DNA of 64,000 nucleotides, from the NCBI RefSeq assembly GCF_900143525.1, contig NZ_FREZ01000002.1, positions 124,001-188,000 of the forward strand, read 5' to 3'. Each line of letters begins with the position of its first letter. The stretch's first letter is position 1. Positions 36,518-46,657 of this stretch are shown here, piece by piece. Below the pieces are notes generated by a model. It saw nothing but the letters and a program-made list of their open reading frames with translations, had not been told where the DNA came from and made no database searches. The position numbers and the translations under genes were made by a program. Source of the stretch: Ruegeria sp. Alg231-54 (GTDB lineage: Bacteria; Pseudomonadota; Alphaproteobacteria; Rhodobacterales; Rhodobacteraceae).

Positions 36518-38035
36518 TTAAACATGGGCCACCTCCATGCCATGCGCGCCGCCCATCATCAGGCCGATTTCGTCGACCGTCAGACCCGTGGTCGTACGCG
36601 GAGCGCTGAGCCGCCCTTCATTGAGCGCTGCAAAGCTGTCCGATATCTCCATCAGCTCATCCAGATCTTGCGATATGCAGATGACTGCGGTGCCTTTGGC
36701 GGCCAAATCCAGAATGGCCTGACGGATCGAGGCCGCGGCGGCCGCATCCACGCCCCATGTCGGTTGGTTCACAACCAGAACGTCCGGGTTTTGCAGGACT
36801 TCGCGCCCAATGACGAATTTCTGTAGGTTGCCCCCTGACAGAGATCGTGCTGCGTTTTCTGGCCCCGGTGTGCGGACGTCAAAGGCACTGATGATCTTTT
36901 CGGCAAAACTCTTGGTTTCTGCCCATTTGAGGAACCCGTTGTTCTCAAGTCCTTCCCGGACCGATCCAGTCAGCAAAGCGTTTTCGGTCAGGCTCATGTC
37001 AGGGGCGGCCGCATGTCCCAACCGCTCTTCCGGAGCGGTCAGAACGCCCAGCTTGCGGCGCGCGGTCGGCCCCAGTTTTCCGATCGGCTGGCCGTTGAAC
37101 TTAATCGCGTCGGGTGCTGTGGTGATCTCGCCCGACAGAACGCCCAACAATTCGTCCTGGCCGTTGCCCGCGACACCGCCGACGCCCAGAACTTCGCCCT
37201 TACGGACGGTCATGTGGACATTCTTCAATGCGGTACCGAACTCGGATGGTGATGGAACTGACAAACCGCTGACATCCAGGGCGACCTCACCGAACTCACG
37301 CCCCGAACGCTCAGGTGTTTGCAGGGTCGAACCCACCATCATCTCGGCCATATCCCGCGCGGAGGTCTCAGCGGGAACGCATTCGCCGACATTCTTACCC
37401 AAACGCAGGATTGTGGCGTGGTCGCACAGTGTGCGGATTTCTTCCAGCTTGTGCGAGATATACAGGATCGAAGTACCTTCGGACCGCAATTTGTTCAGCG
37501 TTTCAAACAGAATGTCGACTTCCTGAGGTGTCAGAACCGATGTCGGCTCATCCATGATCAGCAGCTTCGGATCCTGTAACAGGCAGCGGATGATTTCGAC
37601 CCGCTGACGCTCACCCGCGGACAGATCGCCGACGGTGCGATAGGGATCCAGTGGCAGACCGTAAGTTTCCGAAACTTCGCGAATACGCGCCGCCAGATCG
37701 CCCATGGCTGGCGGGTTTTCCATCCCCAAGGCGATGTTTTCGGCCACGTTCAATGCGTCGAACAACGAGAAGTGCTGGAACACCATCGCGATCCCGTCCG
37801 CCCGTGCGGCACGGGGTTCGGGTGGCGCGAAGGCTTGTCCGCGCAGCAGCATGGTGCCGCTGTCGGGCTTTACCAAACCGTAGATCATTTTGACCAACGT
37901 GGATTTGCCGGCGCCGTTTTCGCCAAGCAGAGCGTGAACTTCGCCCTCACCGATGTCAAAGGACACCTGATCATTGGCCACGACGCCGGGATAGGCTTTA
38001 GTCAGCCCTTGTAAGCTTAGAAGTGGAGTGGTCAC
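36518..38035 (-). CDS. ABC transporter ATP-binding protein with two nucleotide-binding domains
   Basis: A 505-residue tandem ATPase of the sugar/nucleoside type. The first domain is complete: GENGAGKST (about 38-46), signature LSAGERQRVE, Walker B LLIMDEPTSVLTP. The second has a degenerate Walker A (GVAGNGQDELL) but a signature LSGGNLQK and VVNQPTWGVD, in which the usual catalytic Glu/Asp is Gln, as in many members where one site is inactive. It energises purine/nucleoside import. Its GTG start overlaps the xdhC stop (GTGA), so it is translated together with the xanthine dehydrogenase genes. Confidence 0.92.
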   Translation of the reverse strand: MTTPLLSLQGLTKAYPGVVANDQVSFDIGEGEVHALLGENGAGKSTLVKMIYGLVKPDSGTMLLRGQAFAPPEPRAARADGIAMVFQHFSLFDALNVAENIALGMENPPAMGDLAARIREVSETYGLPLDPYRTVGDLSAGERQRVEIIRCLLQDPKLLIMDEPTSVLTPQEVDILFETLNKLRSEGTSILYISHKLEEIRTLCDHATILRLGKNVGECVPAETSARDMAEMMVGSTLQTPERSGREFGEVALDVSGLSVPSPSEFGTALKNVHMTVRKGEVLGVGGVAGNGQDELLGVLSGEITTAPDAIKFNGQPIGKLGPTARRKLGVLTAPEERLGHAAAPDMSLTENALLTGSVREGLENNGFLKWAETKSFAEKIISAFDVRTPGPENAARSLSGGNLQKFVIGREVLQNPDVLVVNQPTWGVDAAAAASIRQAILDLAAKGTAVICISQDLDELMEISDSFAALNEGRLSAPRTTTGLTVDEIGLMMGGAHGMEVAHV

Positions 38036-38967
38036 GCGCTCAGGTCCTTCTTTATTTCGTATTGCCGGGCAGGGCGCAGGATCTGCACCGCGACACCAAC
38101 TGCGATCATCTGCGGGTGTTTACCCAAGGCTGGATCTCCGATTGGGCAGGTGATCCGGCCAATCCGCTCGGGCGCATGTCCCAAAGCGGCCAGCCGGGAT
38201 CGGAACCGCGCCCATTTCGTAGCCGAGCCAATCAGGCCCGCAAAGCGGAAATCATGCAAAAGCAACCTGTTGCACAGCTCCAGGTCCAGATTGTGTGAAT
38301 AAGTAAGCACAAGGTGCTCGGCATCACGCGGCGCATGGCGAACCAGCTCGGCCGGTTTGCTTGCCGGAACGACGGTTACGCCTGCGGGCACCGCTTCGGG
38401 AAAACGCTCAGGCCCGGTATCGACCCAGGTGATTGACAGATCAGGCAATGGGGATAGAACGTCAACCAGAGCCCGGCCAACGTGACCGGCACCCCATATC
38501 CACAGATTGCGCGCCGGTTCGTGAACGGGTTCGACCATCCAGCCGTCAATCAGCTGCGGTTCGGGCGCAACACCTTGACCGCGGGCCTGCGACAACAGTC
38601 GCTTGACCGAAAGCGGCATCTCACCGCCCGAAGCCGAGCGCGCAATGACTGCATCATCCAGCCGGTCGACGGCCGCAAGATCGTAGATTTCACTCAGCAG
38701 AGTTACTGCACCGCCACAACACTGGCCCATATCCGGGCCGAGGGCATGGTGCGTTTGGCGCATGGGCGCTGCTTGGGATCGAGCTGCTTCAGCCGCCTGA
38801 TACTCCAACGTGCCACCGCCGATGGTGCCCGACTGCCCGTTCTCCCAAACAAGCATTGCAGCGCCAACTTCACGGGGGGATGACCCCTTGATCCCGGCGA
38901 TAACCACCCGGGTCACCTTGCCGTGGGTTTTGACCGCCTCCCTCAAAGCCTCTCGATCAAATCCCAT
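38032..38967 (-). CDS. xdhC: Xanthine dehydrogenase accessory protein XdhC
   Basis: A 311-residue XdhC/CoxI protein. It has GSSPREVGAAMLV near residues 28-40, the GQCCGG motif with the conserved Cys pair (about 81-86) and a Rossmann-type domain with WGAGHVGRAL in the second half. XdhC binds molybdenum cofactor, helps make the sulfurated form and inserts it into XdhB. Its first base overlaps the last of xdhB, and it overlaps the ABC ATPase gene downstream. Confidence 0.95.
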   Translation of the reverse strand: MGFDREALREAVKTHGKVTRVVIAGIKGSSPREVGAAMLVWENGQSGTIGGGTLEYQAAEAARSQAAPMRQTHHALGPDMGQCCGGAVTLLSEIYDLAAVDRLDDAVIARSASGGEMPLSVKRLLSQARGQGVAPEPQLIDGWMVEPVHEPARNLWIWGAGHVGRALVDVLSPLPDLSITWVDTGPERFPEAVPAGVTVVPASKPAELVRHAPRDAEHLVLTYSHNLDLELCNRLLLHDFRFAGLIGSATKWARFRSRLAALGHAPERIGRITCPIGDPALGKHPQMIAVGVAVQILRPARQYEIKKDLSA

Positions 38968-41369
38968 CAGGTCTCTCCCTTTACCCGCTGGACACCCTTC
39001 CAGACTTCTTCAGCCGTGGCGGGTGCATCCAGTGCCGGATAGCTGTCCCCGCAGGCCGCCACCGCATTCGACAGGGCAAGCCACGCGGAAATACCCAGCA
39101 TGAACGGCGGCTCTCCGACCGCTTTTGAGCGATAGATCGTGTCCTCGCGGTTTTCACCGCTCCAGAGCGCGACATTGAAAACATCAGGCCGGTCCGAGCA
39201 AGCGGGGATCTTGTAGGTCGACGGCGCATGCGTGCGCAGATTGCCCTTGCCGTCCCAGACAAGTTCTTCAGTGGTCAGCCATCCCGCACCCTGTACGTAT
39301 GCGCCTTCGACCTGCCCAATATCCAGCGCCGGGTTCAGCGACGCGCCTGCATCATGCAGGATATCCGTCCGCAAAATGCGGTTCTCGCCTGTCAGTGTAT
39401 CGATCGCGACTTCGGTAATCGACGCGCCGTAGGCGAAATAAAAGAACGGACGCCCCCGGCCTTTGATCCGGTCCCACTCGATCTTGGGTGTCTTATAAAA
39501 CCCGGTCGCAGACAGGCTGACCCGGCCCTGATAAACCAGCGCAGCTGCTTCTGAGAATGTGTAGCGCTCTTCGCCGACCGAGACGTGGCCATCAGAGAAC
39601 GTCACAGTCGAGGGATCCGCCTGATGCCGATGCGCTAGATAGTCGGCCATCCGGTCGCGGATCGTGTCGCAGGCTGCTTTGACCGCCATGCCGTTAAGGT
39701 CACTGCCCGAGGACGCGGCGGTGGCAGATGTGTTAGGCACCTTGGCGGTGTCCGTCGCGGTGATTTTCACCATCTCCAACGGAATACCAAAGCGGGACGC
39801 GGCCACCTGCGCTACCTTTTGGAACAGACCTTGCCCCATCTCGGTACCGCCATGGTTCAGGTGGACCGAACCGTCCTGATACACATGCACCAGCGCCCCC
39901 GCCTGGTTCAGGTGGGTCAGCGTGAAAGAAATACCGAACTTGACCGGAGAAAAGCCGATGCCTTTCTTGATCACGCTGTTCTCGGCGTTCCACTTCTGGA
40001 TGGCTGCCTTGCGTGCGGTGTAGTCGCTGGATTGTAGCAACTTTGCAGTCATGCCGTGCAGTTCGAAGTCGCTGACCTCCATCCCGTACGGCGTGGTGTT
40101 GCCACCTGCGGGCAAGGGACGCACCGGGGCGTTGCCCATCTCAACCGCGCCTCGGCTGGTCAGGTCCTCGTGCGGGTCAGGATGGCCCAGCGGTTTTTCA
40201 GCGACCACGGGATCCGCAACAACATGCGCCGGCTCATAGTAGTTCCGGCGACGCAATTCGATCGGGTCCATGCCCAATTCATACGCGGCGTGATCCATGA
40301 CTCGCTCGATCCCGACCATGCCCTGAGGTCCGCCGAACCCGCGATAGGCCGTGGCGGATTGGGTGTTGGTCTTCAGCCGATGGCTTTCGATCCGGGCATT
40401 CGGCAGCAGATAGGCATTGTCCGAATGCAGCATCGCACGGTCCGCGACGGGCAGGGACAGGTCCTGTGCCCAACCACAAATCGCATGATGCAGGAATGAA
40501 ACGCCTTGGATGTGGCCGTTCTCATCAAACCCGGCCTTATATGCAATCCGGAACGCGTGGCGCTTGCCGGTAATGATCATGTCATCATCGCGGTCATAAC
40601 GCATCTTGCAGGCCTTGCCTGTCGCACGCGCTGCGATAGCGCAGGAAACAGCCAAAGCGTTGCCCTGACTTTCCTTGCCGCCAAAGCCGCCGCCCATACG
40701 GCGCGTTTCAACGCGAACGGCGTGCATCGGAACACCCAGAGCGTCCGCTACTTTGTGCTGAATCTCGGTCGGGTGCTGGGTCGAGCTATGCACCAACATA
40801 TCCGCGCCCTCATTGGGCACGGCCAGTGCAGCCTGACCTTCCAGATAGAAATGCTCCTGACCGCCAAGCTCGAATCCACCTTCGATCACATGCGCCGAAC
40901 CCGCAATGGCCGCATCCGCATCGCCCTTGGCGTAGATGCGCGGACCGTCCTCGAACCGACTGTCTGCGGCAAGCGCCTCTTCAACCGTCAGGATTGGGGT
41001 CTCTTCGGCATAATCGATCTGGCCCAAACGCGCCGCTTTCCGCGCGGCAAGGTGGCTGGTCGCAATGACGAGGAAAACGGGCTGCCCGATATAGTGCACC
41101 GTGCCATCAGACAGCAGAGGTTCATCATGGATCGACGGTGAGACGTCATTGGCAAATGGCAGATCGTCGGCTGTCATCACCATGACGACACCTTCAGCGG
41201 CCTTCACCGCCGACAGGTCCATCGTGCTGATCTTACCCTTGGCAATCGGGCTAATGCCAAAGGCCAGATGCAACGACCCTTTGGGCGTCGGAATGTCATC
41301 CACATACCGTGCGGTTCCCGCGACATGCAGTGGCGCCGCGTCATGGGGGAGGGGTTTGGTCACGCTCAT
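38967..41369 (-). CDS. xdhB: Xanthine dehydrogenase molybdopterin-binding subunit XdhB
   Basis: An 800-residue large subunit of the bacterial two-subunit xanthine dehydrogenase. It has molybdopterin-binding segments such as GGGFGGKESQ, GFGGPQGM, HGGTEMGQGL and, near the C-terminus, KAVGEPPFML, whose Glu corresponds to the catalytic base that starts hydroxylation of the purine. Hypoxanthine is oxidised to xanthine and urate. Its start overlaps the xdhA stop by four bases. Confidence 0.95.
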   Translation of the reverse strand: MSVTKPLPHDAAPLHVAGTARYVDDIPTPKGSLHLAFGISPIAKGKISTMDLSAVKAAEGVVMVMTADDLPFANDVSPSIHDEPLLSDGTVHYIGQPVFLVIATSHLAARKAARLGQIDYAEETPILTVEEALAADSRFEDGPRIYAKGDADAAIAGSAHVIEGGFELGGQEHFYLEGQAALAVPNEGADMLVHSSTQHPTEIQHKVADALGVPMHAVRVETRRMGGGFGGKESQGNALAVSCAIAARATGKACKMRYDRDDDMIITGKRHAFRIAYKAGFDENGHIQGVSFLHHAICGWAQDLSLPVADRAMLHSDNAYLLPNARIESHRLKTNTQSATAYRGFGGPQGMVGIERVMDHAAYELGMDPIELRRRNYYEPAHVVADPVVAEKPLGHPDPHEDLTSRGAVEMGNAPVRPLPAGGNTTPYGMEVSDFELHGMTAKLLQSSDYTARKAAIQKWNAENSVIKKGIGFSPVKFGISFTLTHLNQAGALVHVYQDGSVHLNHGGTEMGQGLFQKVAQVAASRFGIPLEMVKITATDTAKVPNTSATAASSGSDLNGMAVKAACDTIRDRMADYLAHRHQADPSTVTFSDGHVSVGEERYTFSEAAALVYQGRVSLSATGFYKTPKIEWDRIKGRGRPFFYFAYGASITEVAIDTLTGENRILRTDILHDAGASLNPALDIGQVEGAYVQGAGWLTTEELVWDGKGNLRTHAPSTYKIPACSDRPDVFNVALWSGENREDTIYRSKAVGEPPFMLGISAWLALSNAVAACGDSYPALDAPATAEEVWKGVQRVKGET

Positions 41370-42727
41370 GCGGACACCTCCAATACATTTGTCACTTCGC
41401 CTTGATCCTCAAGGAAATATCGTTCGAGCAGCGCTTTGGCGGTCTGTAGCCGATAGTTGGCCGATGCGCGCATGTCCGTCATCGGGGTGAAATCACTGTC
41501 GAAGGCCGGAATAGCGGACCGAACAGTCTCATGCGTCCATGGCTTGCCAACCAGCGCGGCTTCGACATTTGAAGCCCGTTTGGGAGTTCCGGCCATACCA
41601 CCAAAGGCAATACGGGCATCAGCAACCATACCGTCCGAAACAGAGATGTTGAAACACCCACACACGGCCGAGATATCCTGATCGAACCGTTTGCTGAGTT
41701 TGTAGGCCTTCAAACGATCCGCCTGACGCGGAAAACTTACGGATTCGACAAACTCGCCAGGTGTCCGGTCTTGTTTGCCGTAGTCGATAAAGAAGTCCTC
41801 CAATGCGACCGAGCGACGTTCGTCGCCCTTGCGCAGATGTAGTGTCGCGCCCAGGGCGATCAGTGCAGGAGGATTGTCTCCGATGGGCGAGCCGTTTGCG
41901 ATATTTCCGCCCACGGTGGCCGCGTGCCGCACCTGAACGCTGGCGTAGCGCCGGATCATTTCGGCGTAAGACGGGTGCAGGTCCGCCAGTGCTTCGCCCA
42001 TCCGGTTCATATCGACCATCGCGCCGAACAGAACCTCGTCATCCGTGATGGTGATCTCTTTCAGATCATCACAGCGGTTCAGAAAAATCACTGGGTCGAG
42101 GTCACGCAGTTGCTTGGTCACCCAAAGCCCAACGTCCGTCGCGCCGGCGACCAGAGTGGCGTCCGGGTGTTCCGCGTAGATTTTGGCCAATTCATCCGAA
42201 GACTCCGGCAACATCTGCGATGTGACCCGCGTGGCGACTGGCTTGTCTTTCACCCAAACCGGCACGGGAACTTCTTCGGTAGCCTTGGCGGCGCGAATGA
42301 TCGGCGCGTAGCCGGTGCAGCGGCACAGGTTGCCAGCAAGCTGAGTGTCGTGATCCGTCGCGCCATTTGCATGACTTGCCACCATCGACATGACGAAACC
42401 GGGGGTGCAGAAGCCACATTGCGAGCCGTGCAGATCCACCATCGCCTGCTGGGCTGGGTGCGCCTCGCCGTTGGGGCCACTGGCGCCTTCGACCGTGCGA
42501 ACCGCCTTACCATGCAGTTGAGGCAGAAACAGGATGCAGGAATTCAGCGCCTTGTGGCCACCTTCATCCGTCACCATGACAGTGCATGCCCCGCAATCGC
42601 CTTCGTTGCAGCCTTCTTTGGTGCCGGTCAGGCCGCGATCCTCACGCAGCCAATCCAGCAGGGTCGCTGTCGGATTGACATCCGCCAGTTCCACTGTCTC
42701 TCCGTTCAGAAGAAACGTGATATTCAT
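41366..42727 (-). CDS. xdhA: Xanthine dehydrogenase FeS/FAD subunit XdhA
   Basis: A 453-residue subunit. A plant-type [2Fe-2S] domain has Cys40, Cys45, Cys48 and Cys64; a second [2Fe-2S] domain has Cys104, Cys107, Cys135 and Cys137. The FAD domain (about 190-360, with VAGATDVGLWV and VGGNIANGSPIGD) and CO-dehydrogenase flavoprotein C-terminal domain follow. It passes electrons from the molybdenum centre of XdhB to NAD+. It is the first gene of a seven-gene operon xdhA-xdhB-xdhC-ATPase-permease-permease-BMP, nearly all overlapping or within a few bases. Confidence 0.95.
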   Translation of the reverse strand: MNITFLLNGETVELADVNPTATLLDWLREDRGLTGTKEGCNEGDCGACTVMVTDEGGHKALNSCILFLPQLHGKAVRTVEGASGPNGEAHPAQQAMVDLHGSQCGFCTPGFVMSMVASHANGATDHDTQLAGNLCRCTGYAPIIRAAKATEEVPVPVWVKDKPVATRVTSQMLPESSDELAKIYAEHPDATLVAGATDVGLWVTKQLRDLDPVIFLNRCDDLKEITITDDEVLFGAMVDMNRMGEALADLHPSYAEMIRRYASVQVRHAATVGGNIANGSPIGDNPPALIALGATLHLRKGDERRSVALEDFFIDYGKQDRTPGEFVESVSFPRQADRLKAYKLSKRFDQDISAVCGCFNISVSDGMVADARIAFGGMAGTPKRASNVEAALVGKPWTHETVRSAIPAFDSDFTPMTDMRASANYRLQTAKALLERYFLEDQGEVTNVLEVSA

Positions 42728-43071
42728 TCGAGAAACCCGTCGCCTTACCCGGTTGCGCCCTTGCGTGCCCCCCTTCGATGCGACGTAGAAAGAGTAGCGG
42801 GCGGATAGCTTGCCATCTGATGTTAGAAACAGCGCAGGTTGTCTGGCAAGAAAAACTACCTATGTGATACACCATTGAGCACTGACGCTGCGTGATTGTT
42901 ATCTTCGTTTAGAGATCACCTGATTGAAACTAAAGCGTTTTTTGTCTTTGGCTGCTGTCGGGCTCCGAAGCACCTTCTGGAAAAGCCGAATAATCGAAGC
43001 CCATCTTTTTGGCAATCCAAAGCCAAGGTTCCTGCTTTTGCCGGGCGCGCGGCTGGGATAGCGTGGCAGTC
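42728..43071. other. Divergent promoter region between xdhA and dnaE
   Basis: 344 bases without a gene. It must hold the xdh operon promoter (minus strand) and the dnaE promoter (plus). It includes an AT-rich part around 42840-42960, but I could not identify a riboswitch, a clear -35/-10 pair or a strong palindrome. Confidence 0.4.
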
Positions 43072-46000
43072 ATGAGCAGTACTCCTCGATTCATTCACCT
43101 CCGTGTTCACACCGAATATTCCCTGCTGGAAGGCGCCGTGCGGCTGAAAAAGCTGCCCGGTCTGTGTGATAAGATGGATATGCCCGCCGTCGCTGTGACG
43201 GATACTAACAGCATGTTCTCGGCTTTGGAGTTTTCGGTCACCGCCAGCGGGGCCGGAGTGCAGCCGATCATGGGTTGTCAGGTTGACCTGACCTATGTGC
43301 AGGCGCAACCGGGCGAAAAGCCCAAAACACCCGCGCCGGTGGTTTTGCTTGCCCAGTCCGAGGTCGGGTATGAGAACCTGATGAAGCTCAGCTCGTGCCT
43401 TTATGTGGACAAGGGCGGGCAGTTGCCGCAGGTGACTTTGGAAGAGCTTGCGGACCGATCTGACGGGTTGATCTGCTTGTCCGGTGGGCCGGATGGACCG
43501 ATTGGGATGTTGTTGCAGCAAGGTCAACGCCCCGCAGCTGAGGCCTTGGTAGACCGGTTGTCAGCGATGTTCCCCGATCGCCTCTATATCGAACTCCAGC
43601 GTCATCCGGGTGAGGGCGGTCAACCCGAGGTCGAACGTCTGACCGAGCGTGGCCATGTGGAAATGGCATATGCCAAGAACCTTCCTCTGGTCGCCACCAA
43701 TGACGTCTATTTCCCGACCACAGATATGTACGAAGCGCACGATGCGCTGATCTGTATCTCGGAGGGGGCCTATGTCGATCAGCAAGAAGGCCGCCGCCGC
43801 CTGACCGCGCAGCACTATTTCAAGTCGCAGCAGGAGATGGCGACGTTGTTCGCCGACTTGCCTGAGGCAATTGAGAACACCGTTGAGATTGCCAAGCGCT
43901 GCGCGTTCATGGCCTATCGCCGCGATCCGATCCTGCCGAAATTCGCTGATGACGAGGTTGCCGAACTGCGCCGTATTGCAAATGATGGTTTGCAGAAACG
44001 TCTGGCTGTTATCCCGCACGCAGTGACGCCCGAAGAATATCAAGAGCGTCTGGATTTCGAGCTCGACATCATCGAAGGCATGGGGTTCCCCGGCTACTTC
44101 CTGATTGTTGCCGATTTTATTCAGTGGTCCAAGGATCACGATATCCCGGTCGGGCCGGGTCGGGGCTCGGGCGCGGGATCTTTGGTGGCCTATGCGCTAA
44201 CGATTACTGATCTTGATCCGCTGCGCTATTCGCTGCTTTTCGAACGGTTCCTGAACCCGGAACGGGTTTCGATGCCGGACTTCGATATCGACTTTTGCAT
44301 GGACCGCCGGGAAGAGGTGATCCGCTACGTGCAGCAGAAATACGGCCGCGACAAGGTGGGGCAGATCATCACCTTTGGTGCGTTGCTGTCGAAAGCTGCC
44401 GTGCGCGACATTGGGCGCGTTCTGCAGATGCCATACGGGCAGGTGGATCGCCTGTCCAAGATGATCCCGGTGGAAGGCGTCAAACCCGTTTCCATCGAAA
44501 AGGCGCTGAAAGACGAACCCCGTCTGCGCGAAGAGGCGCGCAACGAAGAGGTTGTGGGCCGCCTGCTGACTTATGGCCAGCAGGTCGAGGGGTTATTGCG
44601 AAACGCGTCGACCCACGCGGCGGGAGTGGTTATCGGAGACCGCCCGCTGGATGCGCTGGTGCCGCTGTATCAGGACCCGCGATCCGACATGCCGGCCACT
44701 CAGTTCAACATGAAATGGGTGGAACAGGCCGGGCTGGTTAAGTTCGACTTTCTTGGTCTGAAGACGCTGACGGTGATCCAGAACGCGATGGATCTGATCT
44801 TCAAATCTGATCGCCCGTTGCATGTCGCTGCTGATGGTACGGAGCTTTACGAACCCGCTGAAGGGGCGGAAAACCAGATCAACGCCATCCCGCTGGATGA
44901 TGAGGCAACGTACAAACTTTATTCGGCGGCCAAGACGGTGGCGGTGTTCCAGGTGGAATCCTCGGGCATGATGGATGCGCTCAAGCGCATGAAGCCCGAC
45001 TGTATCGAAGATATCATTGCCCTCGTCGCGCTCTACCGACCTGGCCCCATGGAGAACATCCCCAAGTTCTGTGAGGTCAAGAACAAGCTGAGCGAACGGG
45101 ACACGCTGCACCCATCCATCGATCATATCCTGGACGAGACTCAAGGTATCATCGTCTATCAGGAACAGGTGATGCAGATCGCCCAGGAAATGGCAGGCTA
45201 CAGCCTTGGTGGTGCGGATTTGCTGCGCCGCGCGATGGGTAAGAAAATCCAGGAGGCAATGGACGCAGAGCGGCCCAAGTTCCTCAAGGGTGCTGCTGAG
45301 AACGATGTGGATGAGGCCAAGGCGACCGAGGTTTGGAACCTGCTGGATAAATTCGCCAACTACGGGTTCAACAAATCCCACGCTGCCGCCTATGCGGTTG
45401 TCAGCTATCAGACAGGTTGGCTGAAGGCGAACCACCCGGTCGAGTTCATGGCCGGTGTCATGAACTGCGATATCCACCTGACCGACAAGCTGGCCGTATA
45501 CTTCGAAGAGGTCCGTAAGGGGCTGGAACTGCCTTATGTACCGCCTTGCGTGAACCGGTCGCTGTCGACATTCGACGTGGTGGACGGGCATCTGGTCTAT
45601 GCGCTGGGCGCGCTAAAGAATGTGGGTGTCGAAGCGATGAACCTTGTGGTCGCTGGTCGCGAAGGCAAGCCGTTCGTGAACCTGTTCGACTTTGCCCGCA
45701 AGGTTGATCTGAAGAGGGTCGGCAAGCGCCCGCTTGAGATGATGGCGCGGGCAGGGGCCTTCGATCAGCTCGACAAGAACCGCCGTCGCGTTTTCGAAAG
45801 CCTCGATCCGCTGGTGCAGTATTCGGCCGCCATCCATGACCAGAAGAACTCGAACCAGGTGTCGCTTTTTGGCGAGGCGGGCGATGACCTGCCCGAACCG
45901 CGCCTGTCGCCTTCGCCAGACTGGCTGCCGGCGGAACGTCTGAGCGAAGAATTCAAAGCCATCGGTTTTTACCTGTCGGGCCATCCGTTGGACGACTATA

Positions 46001-46572
46001 TGCCCGCGCTGAAGCGAAAGCAGGTTCTGACGCTGGATGAGGTGACCGAAAAAGCACGCTCTGGCCCCTTTATCGCCAAAATGGCTGGTGTTGTTGCCGG
46101 ACGGCAAGAGCGTAAATCCGCGCGTGGAAACCGGTTCGCCTTTGCGCAATTGTCGGATCCGACGGGCGCTTACGAGGTCACTCTGTTTTCAGAAACGCTC
46201 GAAAAGTCACGCGAGTATCTGGAAACCGGAGCGCAGGTGGTGCTGACCGCCGAAGCGACGATGGAAGCCGACCAGCTCAAGCTGCTGGGGCGCTCGGTCG
46301 GCCCTGCGGATTCCGTGGTGGCAGAAGCCGGGGCGACGGGGCTGCGTATCTTTGTTGACGAAGCGCAAGCGGTGCCAACCGTAGCAAAAGTTCTTGAGGA
46401 TGCCGCAACTGCCACCAAAGGCGCGGCGCGCGGGCCGATCCAATTGTTGTTGCTCGACCCAAGTCTGCCGGGTGATGTCGAAATGGATCTGGGCGTTGAG
46501 TTTCCGATCAACCCGCAGATCAAAGGCGCGATAAAATCGCTGGAAGGTATTCTGTCCGTCGAAGAGATCTGA
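43072..46572 (+). CDS. dnaE: DNA polymerase III alpha subunit
   Basis: A 1166-residue replicative polymerase, the usual length for alphaproteobacterial DnaE1. In order: PHP domain (HLRVHTEYSLLEGA at the N-terminus), the polymerase palm with Asp403 and Asp405 in PDFDIDF and the third Asp in KFDFLGLKTL. Then come the fingers, a helix-hairpin-helix region and an OB-fold near residues 1000-1080. Start at ATG 43072; the frame is open back to 43009 but gives no homologous residues. It is the chromosome replicase core and works with beta clamp and clamp loader encoded elsewhere. Confidence 0.96.
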   Translation: MSSTPRFIHLRVHTEYSLLEGAVRLKKLPGLCDKMDMPAVAVTDTNSMFSALEFSVTASGAGVQPIMGCQVDLTYVQAQPGEKPKTPAPVVLLAQSEVGYENLMKLSSCLYVDKGGQLPQVTLEELADRSDGLICLSGGPDGPIGMLLQQGQRPAAEALVDRLSAMFPDRLYIELQRHPGEGGQPEVERLTERGHVEMAYAKNLPLVATNDVYFPTTDMYEAHDALICISEGAYVDQQEGRRRLTAQHYFKSQQEMATLFADLPEAIENTVEIAKRCAFMAYRRDPILPKFADDEVAELRRIANDGLQKRLAVIPHAVTPEEYQERLDFELDIIEGMGFPGYFLIVADFIQWSKDHDIPVGPGRGSGAGSLVAYALTITDLDPLRYSLLFERFLNPERVSMPDFDIDFCMDRREEVIRYVQQKYGRDKVGQIITFGALLSKAAVRDIGRVLQMPYGQVDRLSKMIPVEGVKPVSIEKALKDEPRLREEARNEEVVGRLLTYGQQVEGLLRNASTHAAGVVIGDRPLDALVPLYQDPRSDMPATQFNMKWVEQAGLVKFDFLGLKTLTVIQNAMDLIFKSDRPLHVAADGTELYEPAEGAENQINAIPLDDEATYKLYSAAKTVAVFQVESSGMMDALKRMKPDCIEDIIALVALYRPGPMENIPKFCEVKNKLSERDTLHPSIDHILDETQGIIVYQEQVMQIAQEMAGYSLGGADLLRRAMGKKIQEAMDAERPKFLKGAAENDVDEAKATEVWNLLDKFANYGFNKSHAAAYAVVSYQTGWLKANHPVEFMAGVMNCDIHLTDKLAVYFEEVRKGLELPYVPPCVNRSLSTFDVVDGHLVYALGALKNVGVEAMNLVVAGREGKPFVNLFDFARKVDLKRVGKRPLEMMARAGAFDQLDKNRRRVFESLDPLVQYSAAIHDQKNSNQVSLFGEAGDDLPEPRLSPSPDWLPAERLSEEFKAIGFYLSGHPLDDYMPALKRKQVLTLDEVTEKARSGPFIAKMAGVVAGRQERKSARGNRFAFAQLSDPTGAYEVTLFSETLEKSREYLETGAQVVLTAEATMEADQLKLLGRSVGPADSVVAEAGATGLRIFVDEAQAVPTVAKVLEDAATATKGAARGPIQLLLLDPSLPGDVEMDLGVEFPINPQIKGAIKSLEGILSVEEI

Positions 46573-46610
46573 CCTCTCTTTGTTGCCAGACAGTTAGCAC
46601 CCCGCTAGGC

Positions 46611-46637
46611 TGACCCAACAGAGATGTCTTTGGGTCA
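46611..46637 (+). other. Hairpin between dnaE and glycine-zipper gene
   Basis: TGACCCAA (46611-46618) pairs perfectly with TTGGGTCA (46630-46637) around an 11-base loop. There is no T-run, so it is either a weak terminator or a leader structure for the next gene. Confidence 0.4.
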
Positions 46638-46657
46638 TGCCGCAGGAGGGTGTTGAT

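Noticed and set aside
42728..43071. Purine or molybdenum-cofactor riboswitch before xdhA
   Set aside because: The position is suggestive, but I could not trace any conserved riboswitch core by eye.
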